A DNA stretch of 64,000 nt, taken from Butyrivibrio sp. AC2005 (GTDB lineage: Bacteria; Bacillota; Clostridia; Lachnospirales; Lachnospiraceae). Under the pieces are notes generated by a model. The model was given only the letters and a program-made list of their open reading frames with translations, searched no databases and was not told where the DNA came from. Where the stretch lies: positions 62,001 to 126,000 of the forward strand of contig NZ_KE384137.1 of NCBI RefSeq assembly GCF_000424145.1, written 5' to 3'. The stretch's first letter is position 1. Every line of letters starts with the position of its first letter. This document shows, one piece after another, positions 1 to 8,116 of the stretch. Both the position numbers and the translations under genes were made by a program.

Positions 1-402
1 CATGTGGCTAAGAGCGCTGCTAAGCTTGTAGCTGCTTTATCAGGTGCAACAGTTCCGAAGGTAAATGTTGTAACAGGTAAGGCATACGGAAGCGCTTATG
101 TTGTTATGAATTCCAAGGCTATCGGAGCAGATATGACTTTTGCATGGCCTGATGCTGAAATCGGCACAATGAATGCAGATCATGCTGCAAAGATCATTGC
201 TGATGGTAAGGATTCCGGAACAGTAGCTGAAACAGCAGCTGCTTATGCGAAACTCCAGAACAATGTTGAAAGTGCTGCAGGCAGAGGATATGTAGATACT
301 ATCATCAATGCTGAAGATACAAGAAAATATGTAATAGGAGCTTTTGAAATGCTTTACAGCAAGCGTGAGGAGCGCCCTGTAAGGAAGCACACTACAGTAT
401 AA
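1..402 (+). CDS. Acyl-CoA carboxyltransferase (MmdA/PccB-like), C-terminal fragment
   Basis: This is the last 133 residues of a gene that begins before the window; the frame is open from base 1. The visible part matches the C-terminal half of the biotin-dependent acyl-CoA carboxyltransferases (methylmalonyl-CoA decarboxylase alpha, propionyl-CoA carboxylase beta, 12S transcarboxylase): TVPKVNVVTGKAYGSAYVVM is followed by GADMTFAWPDAEIGTM. In this family the domain moves carboxyl groups between biotin and an acyl-CoA. It is 14 bases from an OadG-like gene and heads a cluster with a biotin carrier, OadB and an OadA-like protein. The substrate (propionyl/methylmalonyl-CoA, acetyl-CoA or glutaconyl-CoA) cannot be decided without the N-terminal half. 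Confidence 0.85.
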   Translation, partial: HVAKSAAKLVAALSGATVPKVNVVTGKAYGSAYVVMNSKAIGADMTFAWPDAEIGTMNADHAAKIIADGKDSGTVAETAAAYAKLQNNVESAAGRGYVDTIINAEDTRKYVIGAFEMLYSKREERPVRKHTTV

Positions 403-416
403 GGAGGAGCCTGACA

Positions 417-1262
417 GTGAAGCATAAGATTTTTGCTTTAGGTGTTACGCTAATCTGCATGCTCGGTCTTACAGCTTGTGGCAGTAGTATTCAGAAAAAT
501 ACTGTAGCCGGAAGCAGATACGATGAGGCAGTATTCACAAAGGATTATCTTTTGAGTGTTGCTCAGACACTTGAGGATGACTACTTTGAGAACATGTATT
601 TACAGGGAATAACACCTGATAATTTTAAAGAAAAACTGGAAGACAGCTTTGATGAGTCTATGCTTGATGTTTTCGCGGCAGGTTACAGAAACTGGTACGA
701 CGCTATCGACGAACTCGGTTACAGCAGTCCCGATACACTTTCAGAAGACATCAGTGTAACTCATATAGATGAGTTTTCCTACTACGTAAACAAGGATGGT
801 GAACTCATGGTTGATGCAACCATTGAGGGTAAGGGTAATAACTCCCATACAGCTGTTCTTGAGTACAGTCTAGACAGAAAAGGAATGCCGACTCTGATTT
901 CGGTTAATGTTAATCATTCATTACCTGAGAAGCTTAAGAGTGCAGGACTTAACACTCTTCTCGGAATGGGAATGGCATTCACGGTACTTATTATCATTGC
1001 TCTTGTAATCTCATTGTTCCCTCTCATCAATAAGATGACAGAGAAGAAGCCTGAGACATCTAAAGAGATTACTCAGAAGTCAATGGAGACTGTAACATCT
1101 CAGATTGCTGAGAAGGAAGAACTTTCAGATGATGATGAGCTTGTAGCTGTTATTGCTGCTGCAATTGCTGCATATCAGGGAAGTGCTACTGCTGGTGGAG
1201 ATGGATTTGTTGTCAGATCTGTTCGTAAAGTCGGCAAAGCAAGTAATTGGAAAAGAGCTTAA
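417..1262 (+). CDS. OadG-family sodium pump gamma subunit with lipoprotein N-terminus
   Basis: The protein (281 aa) starts at GTG 417 behind AAGGAGGA at 401-408. It opens with a lipoprotein signal (lipobox LTAC, Cys about residue 21), followed by an extracytoplasmic domain of about 150 residues. One membrane segment (about residues 182-204) then matches OadG, and a cytoplasmic tail includes DDELVAVIAAAIAAYQG. OadG/MmdD subunits anchor the soluble carboxyltransferase to the OadB pump. The classic gamma subunit is under 100 residues, so the long lipid-anchored outer domain is an addition; I recall similar long forms in clostridia. It lies between the carboxyltransferase and the biotin carrier, as expected for one complex. 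Confidence 0.8.
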   Translation: MKHKIFALGVTLICMLGLTACGSSIQKNTVAGSRYDEAVFTKDYLLSVAQTLEDDYFENMYLQGITPDNFKEKLEDSFDESMLDVFAAGYRNWYDAIDELGYSSPDTLSEDISVTHIDEFSYYVNKDGELMVDATIEGKGNNSHTAVLEYSLDRKGMPTLISVNVNHSLPEKLKSAGLNTLLGMGMAFTVLIIIALVISLFPLINKMTEKKPETSKEITQKSMETVTSQIAEKEELSDDDELVAVIAAAIAAYQGSATAGGDGFVVRSVRKVGKASNWKRA

Positions 1263-1294
1263 TAATCAGAGCTTATTTTAGGAGGACATAAATA

Positions 1295-1654
1295 ATGAAA
1301 AATTATACAATTACCGTTAACGGAAACGTATATGAAGTAACTGTTGAAGAAGGTGCAGGAAGCGGAGCACCTGCAGCAGCTCCTGTTGCAGCACCTAAGG
1401 CACCTGCAGCTCCCACAAAGAAGGCAAGTGCCGGCGCAGGTAGTGTTAAGGTAACAGCCGGTGCAGCCGGAAAGGTTCTTAAGATTGAGGCTAATGTTGG
1501 TCAGTCTGTTAAGAAGGGCGACTCTGTTGTTGTTATGGAATCTATGAAGATGGAGATTCCTATGGTTGCACCTCAGGATGGAACAATTGCAAGTATCGAC
1601 GTTGCTGTAGGCGATCAGGTTGAAGCTGGCGGCGTTGTTGCAACAATGAACTAA
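1295..1654 (+). CDS. Biotin carboxyl carrier protein of the decarboxylase complex
   Basis: A 119-residue biotinyl carrier protein. The first 20 residues are the usual short beta-strand cap, then comes a flexible Ala/Pro-rich hinge (about 24-48) and a biotinyl domain (about 49-119). The biotin site ESMKMEI is present with the target lysine at residue 85. It carries carboxyl groups between the acyl-CoA carboxyltransferase, the OadA-like carboxyltransferase and the OadB pump. GGAGG at 1282-1286 sets the start. The stand-alone carrier (as in 1.3S transcarboxylase or MmdC) fits the finding that the OadA-like protein downstream lacks its own biotin domain. Confidence 0.92.
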   Translation: MKNYTITVNGNVYEVTVEEGAGSGAPAAAPVAAPKAPAAPTKKASAGAGSVKVTAGAAGKVLKIEANVGQSVKKGDSVVVMESMKMEIPMVAPQDGTIASIDVAVGDQVEAGGVVATMN

Positions 1655-1685
1655 AATTTGGAGAGACTCACACGGAGGTCGTTAA

Positions 1686-2837
1686 ATGGATTACATTGTA
1701 AACACATTATCGAATCTCTGGCAGCAAACTGCATTTACAACAATGACACCCGGAAACTATATCATGGTTGTTGTTGCTCTGATATTTATGTATCTTGCAA
1801 TCGCCAAAGATTTCGAACCACTTCTTTTGGTGCCTATCTCCTTCGGTATGCTACTGGTAAATATCTATCCGGATATTATGCTTTCAATTGAGAAATCATC
1901 GAATGGTGTAGGCGGACTTTTGTATTATTTCTACCTGCTTGATGAGTGGGCAATCATGCCGTCACTTATCTTTATGGGTGTAGGAGCGATGACAGACTTT
2001 GGTCCACTTATCGCGAATCCTAAGAGCTTCCTTATGGGAGCTGCTGCACAGTTTGGTATCTTTTCAGCTTACTTTATGGCTATTGCCATGGGCTTTAATG
2101 ATCAGCAGGCTGCAGCTATTTCTATCATCGGAGGAGCAGATGGCCCTACATCTATCTTCCTTGCAACAAAGCTTAATCAGACAACAATTCTGGGACCTAT
2201 AGCCGTGGCTGCATATTCGTACATGTCACTTGTGCCGATCATTCAGCCTCCGGTTATGAAGTTCTTAACAACTGACAAAGAAAGAAAAATCCGTATGCAG
2301 CAGCTCAGACCTGTTTCTAAGCTTGAGAAGATTCTTTTCCCTATCATTGTTACAATTGTTGTAAGTATGATTCTTCCTACTACAGCACCTCTTATTGGTA
2401 TGCTGATGCTTGGTAACCTGTTCCGTGAGAGTGGAGTTGTTCGTCAGCTTCAGGAGACAGCTTCAAATGCTCTTATGTATATCGTAGTTATCATGCTTGG
2501 TACTTCTGTAGGTGCTACAACAAGTGCTGAGGCATTCCTTAATATTACAACTATTAAGATTGTAGCTCTTGGACTTATTGCATTTGTTATCGGTACTGCA
2601 GCAGGAACATTGTTTGGTAAGCTGATGTGCGTTATTACCGGTGGTAAGGTTAATCCTCTTATTGGTTCAGCCGGTGTATCTGCTGTTCCTATGGCTGCCA
2701 GAGTTTCACAGAAGGTTGGTGCGGAGTATGATCCCAGTAATTTCCTTCTGATGCATGCTATGGGACCTAACGTAGCAGGCGTAGTTGGTACTGCAGTCGT
2801 TGCCGGTACCTTCATGGCGGTATTTGGAGTGTTCTAA
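1686..2837 (+). CDS. oadB: Sodium ion-translocating decarboxylase beta subunit (OadB/MmdB family)
   Basis: A 383-residue polytopic membrane protein. It has the conserved family segments GGADGPTSIF (about residues 155-164) and AGVSAVPMAARVSQKVGAEY (about 331-350), followed by NFLLMHAMGPNVAGVVGTAV. In this family the subunit decarboxylates carboxybiotin and drives Na+ export. GGAGGT lies about 11 bases before the ATG. It sits between the biotin carrier and the OadA-like gene. Whether it takes carboxybiotin loaded from an acyl-CoA, from oxaloacetate, or from both cannot be told from this gene alone. Confidence 0.92.
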   Translation: MDYIVNTLSNLWQQTAFTTMTPGNYIMVVVALIFMYLAIAKDFEPLLLVPISFGMLLVNIYPDIMLSIEKSSNGVGGLLYYFYLLDEWAIMPSLIFMGVGAMTDFGPLIANPKSFLMGAAAQFGIFSAYFMAIAMGFNDQQAAAISIIGGADGPTSIFLATKLNQTTILGPIAVAAYSYMSLVPIIQPPVMKFLTTDKERKIRMQQLRPVSKLEKILFPIIVTIVVSMILPTTAPLIGMLMLGNLFRESGVVRQLQETASNALMYIVVIMLGTSVGATTSAEAFLNITTIKIVALGLIAFVIGTAAGTLFGKLMCVITGGKVNPLIGSAGVSAVPMAARVSQKVGAEYDPSNFLLMHAMGPNVAGVVGTAVVAGTFMAVFGVF

Positions 2838-2877
2838 TTCCGTCAGTTACATAATATTTTTGTAAAGGAGAACAATT

Positions 2878-4278
2878 ATGGCAAAGCCAATTAAGATTAC
2901 AGAGACAGTTCTGCGTGATGCACATCAGTCACTGATTGCTACCAGAATGCCTACAGAACTTATGCTTCCCATAATTCCTACTATGGATAAGGTAGGATAC
3001 AACTCAGTAGAGTGCTGGGGAGGTGCTACATTTGATGCTTCCATGAGATTCCTTAAAGAGGATCCTTGGGAGAGACTTCGTAAGCTGAGAGAAGGCTTCA
3101 AGAACACAAAGCTTCAGATGCTTCTTCGTGGTCAGAATATTCTTGGCTACAAGCATTATCCTGATGATGTCGTTGAGTATTTTGTTCAGAAATCTATTGC
3201 TAATGGTATTGATATCATTCGTATTTTTGACTGTCTGAATGACCTTAGAAACCTCGAGACATCTGTTAAGACATGTAAGAAAGAGGGCGGACATGCTCAG
3301 ATAGCTCTTGCATATACACTTGGTGATGCTTATACACCTGAGTATTGGATGAATATCGCTAAGGAAATTGAGTCTATGGGTGCAGATTCTATCTGTATCA
3401 AGGATATGGCAGGACTTCTTCTTCCTTATGAGGCAGAGAAACTTGTAAAGTCTCTTAAGAGTGCTACAAGCCTTCCTATTGACCTTCATACTCATTACAC
3501 TTCAGGTGTTGCAAGTATGACATATCTTAAGGCTGCTGAGGCAGGTGTTGATATCATTGACTGTGCTATTTCACCTTTTGCTCTTGGTACATCACAGCCT
3601 GCAACAGAGGTTATGGTTGAGGCCTTCAAGGGACAGGAATTTGAGACCGGTCTTGATCAGAAGCTTCTTGCTGAAATTGCTGATTACTTCAGACCATACA
3701 GAGAAGAGTGCCTTGCAAGCGGACTTATGGATGCTAAGGTTCTTGGTGTTAATATCAAGACTCTTATGTATCAGGTTCCCGGTGGTATGCTTTCCAACAT
3801 GGTTAGCCAGCTTAAAGAGCAGAATGCAAGCGATAAGTACAATACAGTGCTTGAGGAGATTCCTCGGGTTCGTAAAGACTTTGGTGAGCCTCCGCTTGTT
3901 ACACCTTCATCACAGATCGTTGGTACTCAGGCTGTTATGAACGTGCTTATGGGTGAGAGATATAAGGTTGCTACTGACCAGACAAAGGATCTTCTTGCAG
4001 GTGAATATGGTAAGACAATCAAGCCTTTCAATCCTGAAGTACAGAAGAAGATTATCGGCGACAGAGAGGTTATCACATGCAGACCTGCAGATAAGCTTGA
4101 GCCCGGACTTAAAAAGTTTGAAGAGGATGTTAAGCAGTGGAAGCAGCAGGATGAGGACGTTCTGTCCTATGCATTGTTCCCTCAGGTTGCTACAGACTTC
4201 TTTAAATATCGTCTTGCTCAGCAGGAGAAGGTTGATCTCACAGCTGCTGACACTAAGAACGGAGCCTATCCTGCATAA
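2878..4278 (+). CDS. Oxaloacetate decarboxylase alpha / pyruvate carboxyltransferase domain protein without biotin domain
   Basis: This 466-residue protein is a pyruvate/oxaloacetate carboxyltransferase (HMGL-like TIM barrel plus PYC/OADA domain). Seen motifs are TETVLRDAHQSLIATRM at residues 8-24, the SICIKDMAG segment with a likely carboxylated lysine, and the metal-binding LHTHYTSG. It transfers CO2 between oxaloacetate/pyruvate and biotin. It ends without a biotinyl domain, so it is like the 5S subunit of transcarboxylase or a split OadA and must use the carrier at 1295. AAAGGAGA precedes the ATG. A strong terminator follows, so this is the last gene of the cluster. Confidence 0.9.
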   Translation: MAKPIKITETVLRDAHQSLIATRMPTELMLPIIPTMDKVGYNSVECWGGATFDASMRFLKEDPWERLRKLREGFKNTKLQMLLRGQNILGYKHYPDDVVEYFVQKSIANGIDIIRIFDCLNDLRNLETSVKTCKKEGGHAQIALAYTLGDAYTPEYWMNIAKEIESMGADSICIKDMAGLLLPYEAEKLVKSLKSATSLPIDLHTHYTSGVASMTYLKAAEAGVDIIDCAISPFALGTSQPATEVMVEAFKGQEFETGLDQKLLAEIADYFRPYREECLASGLMDAKVLGVNIKTLMYQVPGGMLSNMVSQLKEQNASDKYNTVLEEIPRVRKDFGEPPLVTPSSQIVGTQAVMNVLMGERYKVATDQTKDLLAGEYGKTIKPFNPEVQKKIIGDREVITCRPADKLEPGLKKFEEDVKQWKQQDEDVLSYALFPQVATDFFKYRLAQQEKVDLTAADTKNGAYPA

Positions 4279-4318
4279 ACCTCAAATACTTAGCAAGGTA
4301 TTTTTGAGCTTAGTTTAT

Positions 4319-4359
4319 AAAGAACAACTATCTTTACCTGGATAGTTGTTCTTTTTTTT
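4319..4359 (+). terminator. Intrinsic terminator of the decarboxylase cluster
   Basis: A perfect 12-bp stem (AGAACAACTATC at 4321-4332 and its complement at 4341-4352) with an 8-base loop is followed by seven T residues. It closes the five-gene biotin cluster. Confidence 0.93.
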
Positions 4360-4391
4360 AGTGTCAAAATGTACTTTAAAATGTTAATTTG

Positions 4392-4400
4392 TGATACAAT
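4392..4400 (+). promoter_or_regulatory. Extended -10 promoter candidate for glgX
   Basis: TGATACAAT reads as an extended -10 (TGn plus TACAAT) 83 bases before the glgX ATG and just after the terminator of the upstream cluster. No good -35 is seen (TACTTT at the right distance is weak). Confidence 0.45.
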
Positions 4401-4482
4401 TAGAGTAGTGTTTTGTTGGCATATGTTTGTTTTGAATTCTAAAAAGGTGAGAGGACAGAGGATTCCCCTCTAACATTTGCGT

Positions 4483-6654
4483 ATGACGGAGTTTAAAAGA
4501 CCAATACCTAAACAGGATAATTTTGCGTTTCCTCATGAGAGGGATTTGAGAAGGTCTGAGGAAAACAGGCAAATTCTTGCAGCTGATGTTATTAACGGTT
4601 TCAGGGTTCGCCCGGGGTACTATGATATTAATGGTGCCACGGTTCTTCCTGATGGCGTTAATTTTACTGTTTATTCTAACGGAGCAACGAAGGTCACGCT
4701 TCTTCTTTATCATAGAGGAGAGGAGAGACCCTATGTTTCGCTCACTTTTCCTGAAAGCTATCGTATCGGAAAAGTACATTCCATGATTGTGTTTGGATTA
4801 ACAATTGAAAATATGGAATATGCATATCGTGTAGATGGCCCCTGGGATGAAGATAAGGGACTTTTATTTGACTATAACCATATTCTTCTGGATCCTTATG
4901 CAAAGGCTGTTGCAGGACAAAAAGTATGGGGACAGACAATAAAATTTGAAGAGGCTTACAGAGCCAGAGTTGTAAGAAATGATTTTGATTGGGGTGAGGC
5001 CAGCTGGCTAAAAACTCCCATGAGTGACTCAATCATATATGAGATGCATGTTCGTGGCTTTACAATGTCTGAGTCAGCCGGTGTTAAATGCAGAGGTTCT
5101 TTTGCGGGGATAATGGAAAAGGTTGACTATTTGAAAAGGCTTGGCGTAACTGCTGTAGAGCTAATGCCTATTTTTGAATTTGACGAGACCAGGGATAAAA
5201 GAGTAGTTAACGGCAGAACTCTGCTTGATTACTGGGGATACAACACAGTAAGTTTCTTTGCACCCAATACCAGCTATGCTTCAACTGAAGAGTATAACAG
5301 AGAAGGCTTTGAACTTAAGGAAATGATTAAGCTTCTTAAAGAAAATGGAATAGAAGTTATTCTTGATGTGGTATTTAACCATACTGCTGAGGGGAATAAA
5401 AACGGTCCTTTCATTTCTTTCAAGGGATTCGATAATAATATTTACTATATGCTTACCCCTGACGGTGATTACTATAATTTCAGCGGATGCGGTAATACTC
5501 TTAATTGTAATCATCCTATGGTTCAGCAGATGATCGTGGAATGTCTGCATTATTGGGTAGAACAGTATAAAATTGATGGATTCAGATTTGATCTTGCAAG
5601 TATTCTTGGTAGAGATCAGAATGGTGCGCCTATGGAGGCACCGCCACTTTTGCAGAGGCTTGCCTTTGATCCTATTCTCGGGGATGTAAAGCTTATAGCA
5701 GAGGCATGGGATGCGGGCGGCATGTATCAGGTTGGATCTTTCCCATCCTGGGGAAGATGGGCCGAATGGAATGGACGATATCGAGATAGCATAAGATCCT
5801 TCCTCAAGGGCGAATACTGGGCAGCACCTGAGGCAGTAAGCCGTATTACAGGCTCCATGGATATGTATGGACGTAACTATGCAGGTTATGATTCTTCTGT
5901 AAACTTCATTACATGCCATGATGGATTTACCTTATATGATATGTTTTCCTACAACGAAAAGCATAATGAAGCTAATGGATGGAATAACACGGACGGAGCC
6001 AATGACAACAGAAGCTGGAACTGCGGTCATGAGGGTGAGACCGATAATCAGGAGGTAAATGATCTTCGGTTTAAAATGATGCGCAATGCGATTACAGTTC
6101 TTATGTGTAGCAGGGGAACTCCCATGATCCTTGCCGGAGATGAATTCGGTAATACTCAGTATGGTAATAATAATGCGTATTGTCAGGATAATGAGGTTTC
6201 GTGGCTGAACTGGGATCTTTTCAGCAAGAATCGTCAGTATTTTGATTTTTACCGAGATATGATCCAGTTTAGAAGGAAGCATCCCTGCATACGTAAGGAT
6301 TTAAAACCTGCAATGTCAGGACTTCCGCATATTTCTGTATTTACCGATCATCCATATAATACGAATATCAATGACAGTACAAAGGTTATAAGCATCATGT
6401 TTGCCGGATATATCAGAAAAAAAGGACATGATGATGTGGTTTTGATGTCTGTAAATGTTTACTGGGAGGATATTCAGATAACACTTCCTGAGCCGCCTGA
6501 TGGTTCATACTGGACACTGGTTGTGGATACAGCTGCTGAGGATAAACGATATTTTAATAACCGTCCTAAGCCGCTTACTATTCCGAATTGGAGACTAAAA
6601 TCCAGAAGCGTAAGTGTATTTATAGCAGCATATGGAGAAGGCTATGGCAGATGA
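4483..6654 (+). CDS. glgX: Glycogen debranching enzyme (isoamylase-type, GH13)
   Basis: A 723-residue GH13 protein with an N-terminal CBM48 domain (about residues 40-140) and an isoamylase-type barrel. GlgX hydrolyses alpha-1,6 branches left by phosphorylase. All catalytic regions are intact: DVVFNH (about 294), GFRFDLAS with the nucleophile Asp near 370, AEAWD with the acid Glu near 407, and FITCHDGF with Asp near 481. YWGYNTVSFFAP is typical of isoamylase/GlgX. I chose ATG 4483 over TTG 4477; the purine-rich GGTGAGAGGACAGAGG (4446-4461) is far upstream and a small hairpin (AGAGG/CCTCT) may bring it closer. Its end overlaps the next gene by 11 bases. The GlgB homologue at 32072 lacks these residues. 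Confidence 0.93.
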   Translation: MTEFKRPIPKQDNFAFPHERDLRRSEENRQILAADVINGFRVRPGYYDINGATVLPDGVNFTVYSNGATKVTLLLYHRGEERPYVSLTFPESYRIGKVHSMIVFGLTIENMEYAYRVDGPWDEDKGLLFDYNHILLDPYAKAVAGQKVWGQTIKFEEAYRARVVRNDFDWGEASWLKTPMSDSIIYEMHVRGFTMSESAGVKCRGSFAGIMEKVDYLKRLGVTAVELMPIFEFDETRDKRVVNGRTLLDYWGYNTVSFFAPNTSYASTEEYNREGFELKEMIKLLKENGIEVILDVVFNHTAEGNKNGPFISFKGFDNNIYYMLTPDGDYYNFSGCGNTLNCNHPMVQQMIVECLHYWVEQYKIDGFRFDLASILGRDQNGAPMEAPPLLQRLAFDPILGDVKLIAEAWDAGGMYQVGSFPSWGRWAEWNGRYRDSIRSFLKGEYWAAPEAVSRITGSMDMYGRNYAGYDSSVNFITCHDGFTLYDMFSYNEKHNEANGWNNTDGANDNRSWNCGHEGETDNQEVNDLRFKMMRNAITVLMCSRGTPMILAGDEFGNTQYGNNNAYCQDNEVSWLNWDLFSKNRQYFDFYRDMIQFRRKHPCIRKDLKPAMSGLPHISVFTDHPYNTNINDSTKVISIMFAGYIRKKGHDDVVLMSVNVYWEDIQITLPEPPDGSYWTLVVDTAAEDKRYFNNRPKPLTIPNWRLKSRSVSVFIAAYGEGYGR

Positions 6655-7303
6655 AAACGAACAAAAGACCGCAGGTGAAGAAAATAATAAAACTGATGTT
6701 AAAACTAAAGAGGAAGAAGAGAACCTTGTAGTTGAAGGTTATGAGTTTTTGTCGAAGGAAGATGCTAAAAAGGCAGAGTCTGACAAGCAAAAAATCATTA
6801 TTCTTGGGCAAAAGGTTCACTCAACGAAGGTGGTTGATCTTGAAGCTGTATATGAAAAAGCCATTTCAAATAAAATATTTTCAACTCCTGTTGGGTGGCA
6901 TTATCTTGCCAAGCTTCGTGACAGACTGATTGCTGCCGGAGTAAATGAGGATGATTTGATTCCTATTCCTGTAAACACAAAATTTACAAAAGTAGATTTA
7001 AAGGACGAATATCATCCCAGACAATATATAACTCCACTTCCGCAAAAAAAGAAAAGAGATGTAAAGGCAAGCTTTATAATACTTATTGCAATGAATATCA
7101 TACTGGTGGCACTTGTTGTCGCAATGTTTGTTATAGTTATGCGTTCCGATAATGATAACATAATAAACTATAAACAAAATGTTACTAACAGATATGCAGA
7201 GTGGGAAGAATCGCTTAAAGAGCGAGAGAAAGCTGTACGGGCGAAGGAAAGAGAGCTTAAAATTCAGGATAATACTGAATATGCCAGTGAAATTGAAGAA
7301 TAA
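6644..7303 (+). CDS. Single-pass membrane protein with C-terminal coiled coil, unknown function
   Basis: I do not recognise the family. The 219-residue product begins with an acidic, low-complexity stretch (about 1-30), then a soluble region of about 110 residues with KIIILGQKVHSTKVV and VGWHYLAKLRDRLIAAGV. A single membrane segment follows (about 142-166, ASFIILIAMNIILVALVV). The last 50 residues are a charged heptad-like helix (ESLKEREKAVRAKERELK). GGAGAAGG just before ATG 6644 favours this start over ATG 6632. The gene overlaps glgX by 11 bases, so translation is probably coupled. Soluble part before the membrane, coiled coil after it, suggests N-in/C-out topology, but this is inference. 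Confidence 0.75.
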   Translation: MADENEQKTAGEENNKTDVKTKEEEENLVVEGYEFLSKEDAKKAESDKQKIIILGQKVHSTKVVDLEAVYEKAISNKIFSTPVGWHYLAKLRDRLIAAGVNEDDLIPIPVNTKFTKVDLKDEYHPRQYITPLPQKKKRDVKASFIILIAMNIILVALVVAMFVIVMRSDNDNIINYKQNVTNRYAEWEESLKEREKAVRAKERELKIQDNTEYASEIEE

Positions 7304-7313
7304 TTCAGATTAT

Positions 7314-7343
7314 TTGTAAACAAAATGGACACAATTAGATAAT
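7314..7343 (+). promoter_or_regulatory. Promoter candidate for the response regulator operon
   Basis: TTGTAA (7314-7319) and GATAAT (7338-7343) are 18 bases apart, 25 bases before the response-regulator start. The region lies outside any gene. Confidence 0.5.
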
Positions 7344-7368
7344 ATACTGTGTTCGGGAGAGTGAAAAT

Positions 7369-8043
7369 ATGGATAAATTAAAGATACTGGTTGTAGATGA
7401 TGAATCAAGAATGAGAAAGCTTGTAAGAGACTTTCTTGTAAAAAGTGGATTTGAGGTTCTTGAAGCAGAGGATGGTCAGAAGGCTGTTGATATCTTTTTT
7501 GATGAAAAAGACATTGCCCTCATTATCCTCGATGTTATGATGCCTAAAATGGACGGCTGGCAGGTATGCCGTGAAATCAGGACCTATTCCAAAGTGCCTA
7601 TTATTATGCTTACTGCCAAAACAGAGGAAAGGGATGAACTTCAAGGTTTTGAACTTGGAGTTGACGAATATATAGGTAAACCCTTTAGTCCTAAAATCCT
7701 TGTGGCAAGGGTTGAAGCTATTTTAAGGAGAACTACCCAGGGCTCAAGTGATGATATTATTGAAGCGGGCGGTATTGTGATAAATAAGGCTGCCCATAAT
7801 GTAACAATAGATGGCAAGGAGATAGAGCTGTCTTTTAAGGAATTTGAACTTCTTACATTCTTTATTGAAAACAAAGGCATTGCACTTTCAAGAGAAAAGA
7901 TTCTGAATAATGTATGGAATTATGATTATTTTGGCGATGCACGAACGATAGATACCCATGTAAAAAAGCTAAGAGGAAAAATGGGAGATAAAGGTGACCT
8001 GATAAAAACAATATGGGGGATGGGGTATAAGTTCGAGGTGTAA
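7369..8043 (+). CDS. OmpR/PhoB-family response regulator
   Basis: A 224-residue two-component regulator. The receiver domain (residues 3-117) has the acidic pair in VVDDE, the phospho-acceptor Asp55 in LIILDVMMPKMDGW, the Thr in MLTAKTEE and the Lys in YIGKPFSP. The C-terminal winged helix (about 130-224) ends in the family pattern DTHVKKLRGKMG and IKTIWGMGYKFEV. It acts as a DNA-binding transcription factor, paired with the histidine kinase 73 bases downstream. GGGAG lies before the ATG. The target genes are not evident; the lipoprotein gene after the kinase is a natural candidate for co-regulation. Confidence 0.93.
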   Translation: MDKLKILVVDDESRMRKLVRDFLVKSGFEVLEAEDGQKAVDIFFDEKDIALIILDVMMPKMDGWQVCREIRTYSKVPIIMLTAKTEERDELQGFELGVDEYIGKPFSPKILVARVEAILRRTTQGSSDDIIEAGGIVINKAAHNVTIDGKEIELSFKEFELLTFFIENKGIALSREKILNNVWNYDYFGDARTIDTHVKKLRGKMGDKGDLIKTIWGMGYKFEV

Positions 8044-8116
8044 CAGCAAGGGTATATCCATGATCTGACGATGCTGCTACATTTCTTATGAAAAAATAGG
8101 AAGGCAAAATACTTAT

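Noticed and set aside
1658-1891. Small gene overlapping the start of oadB in another frame
   Set aside because: Fully overlaps oadB, whose start and ribosome site are clear; product has no recognisable feature.
2878-4278. Pyruvate carboxylase subunit
   Set aside because: Only the carboxyltransferase part is present, with no biotin carboxylase gene nearby and OadB/OadG in the same cluster.
5281-5919. Open frame of 212 codons on the minus strand inside glgX
   Set aside because: Lies across the catalytic regions of glgX; amino-acid composition is that of antisense translation.
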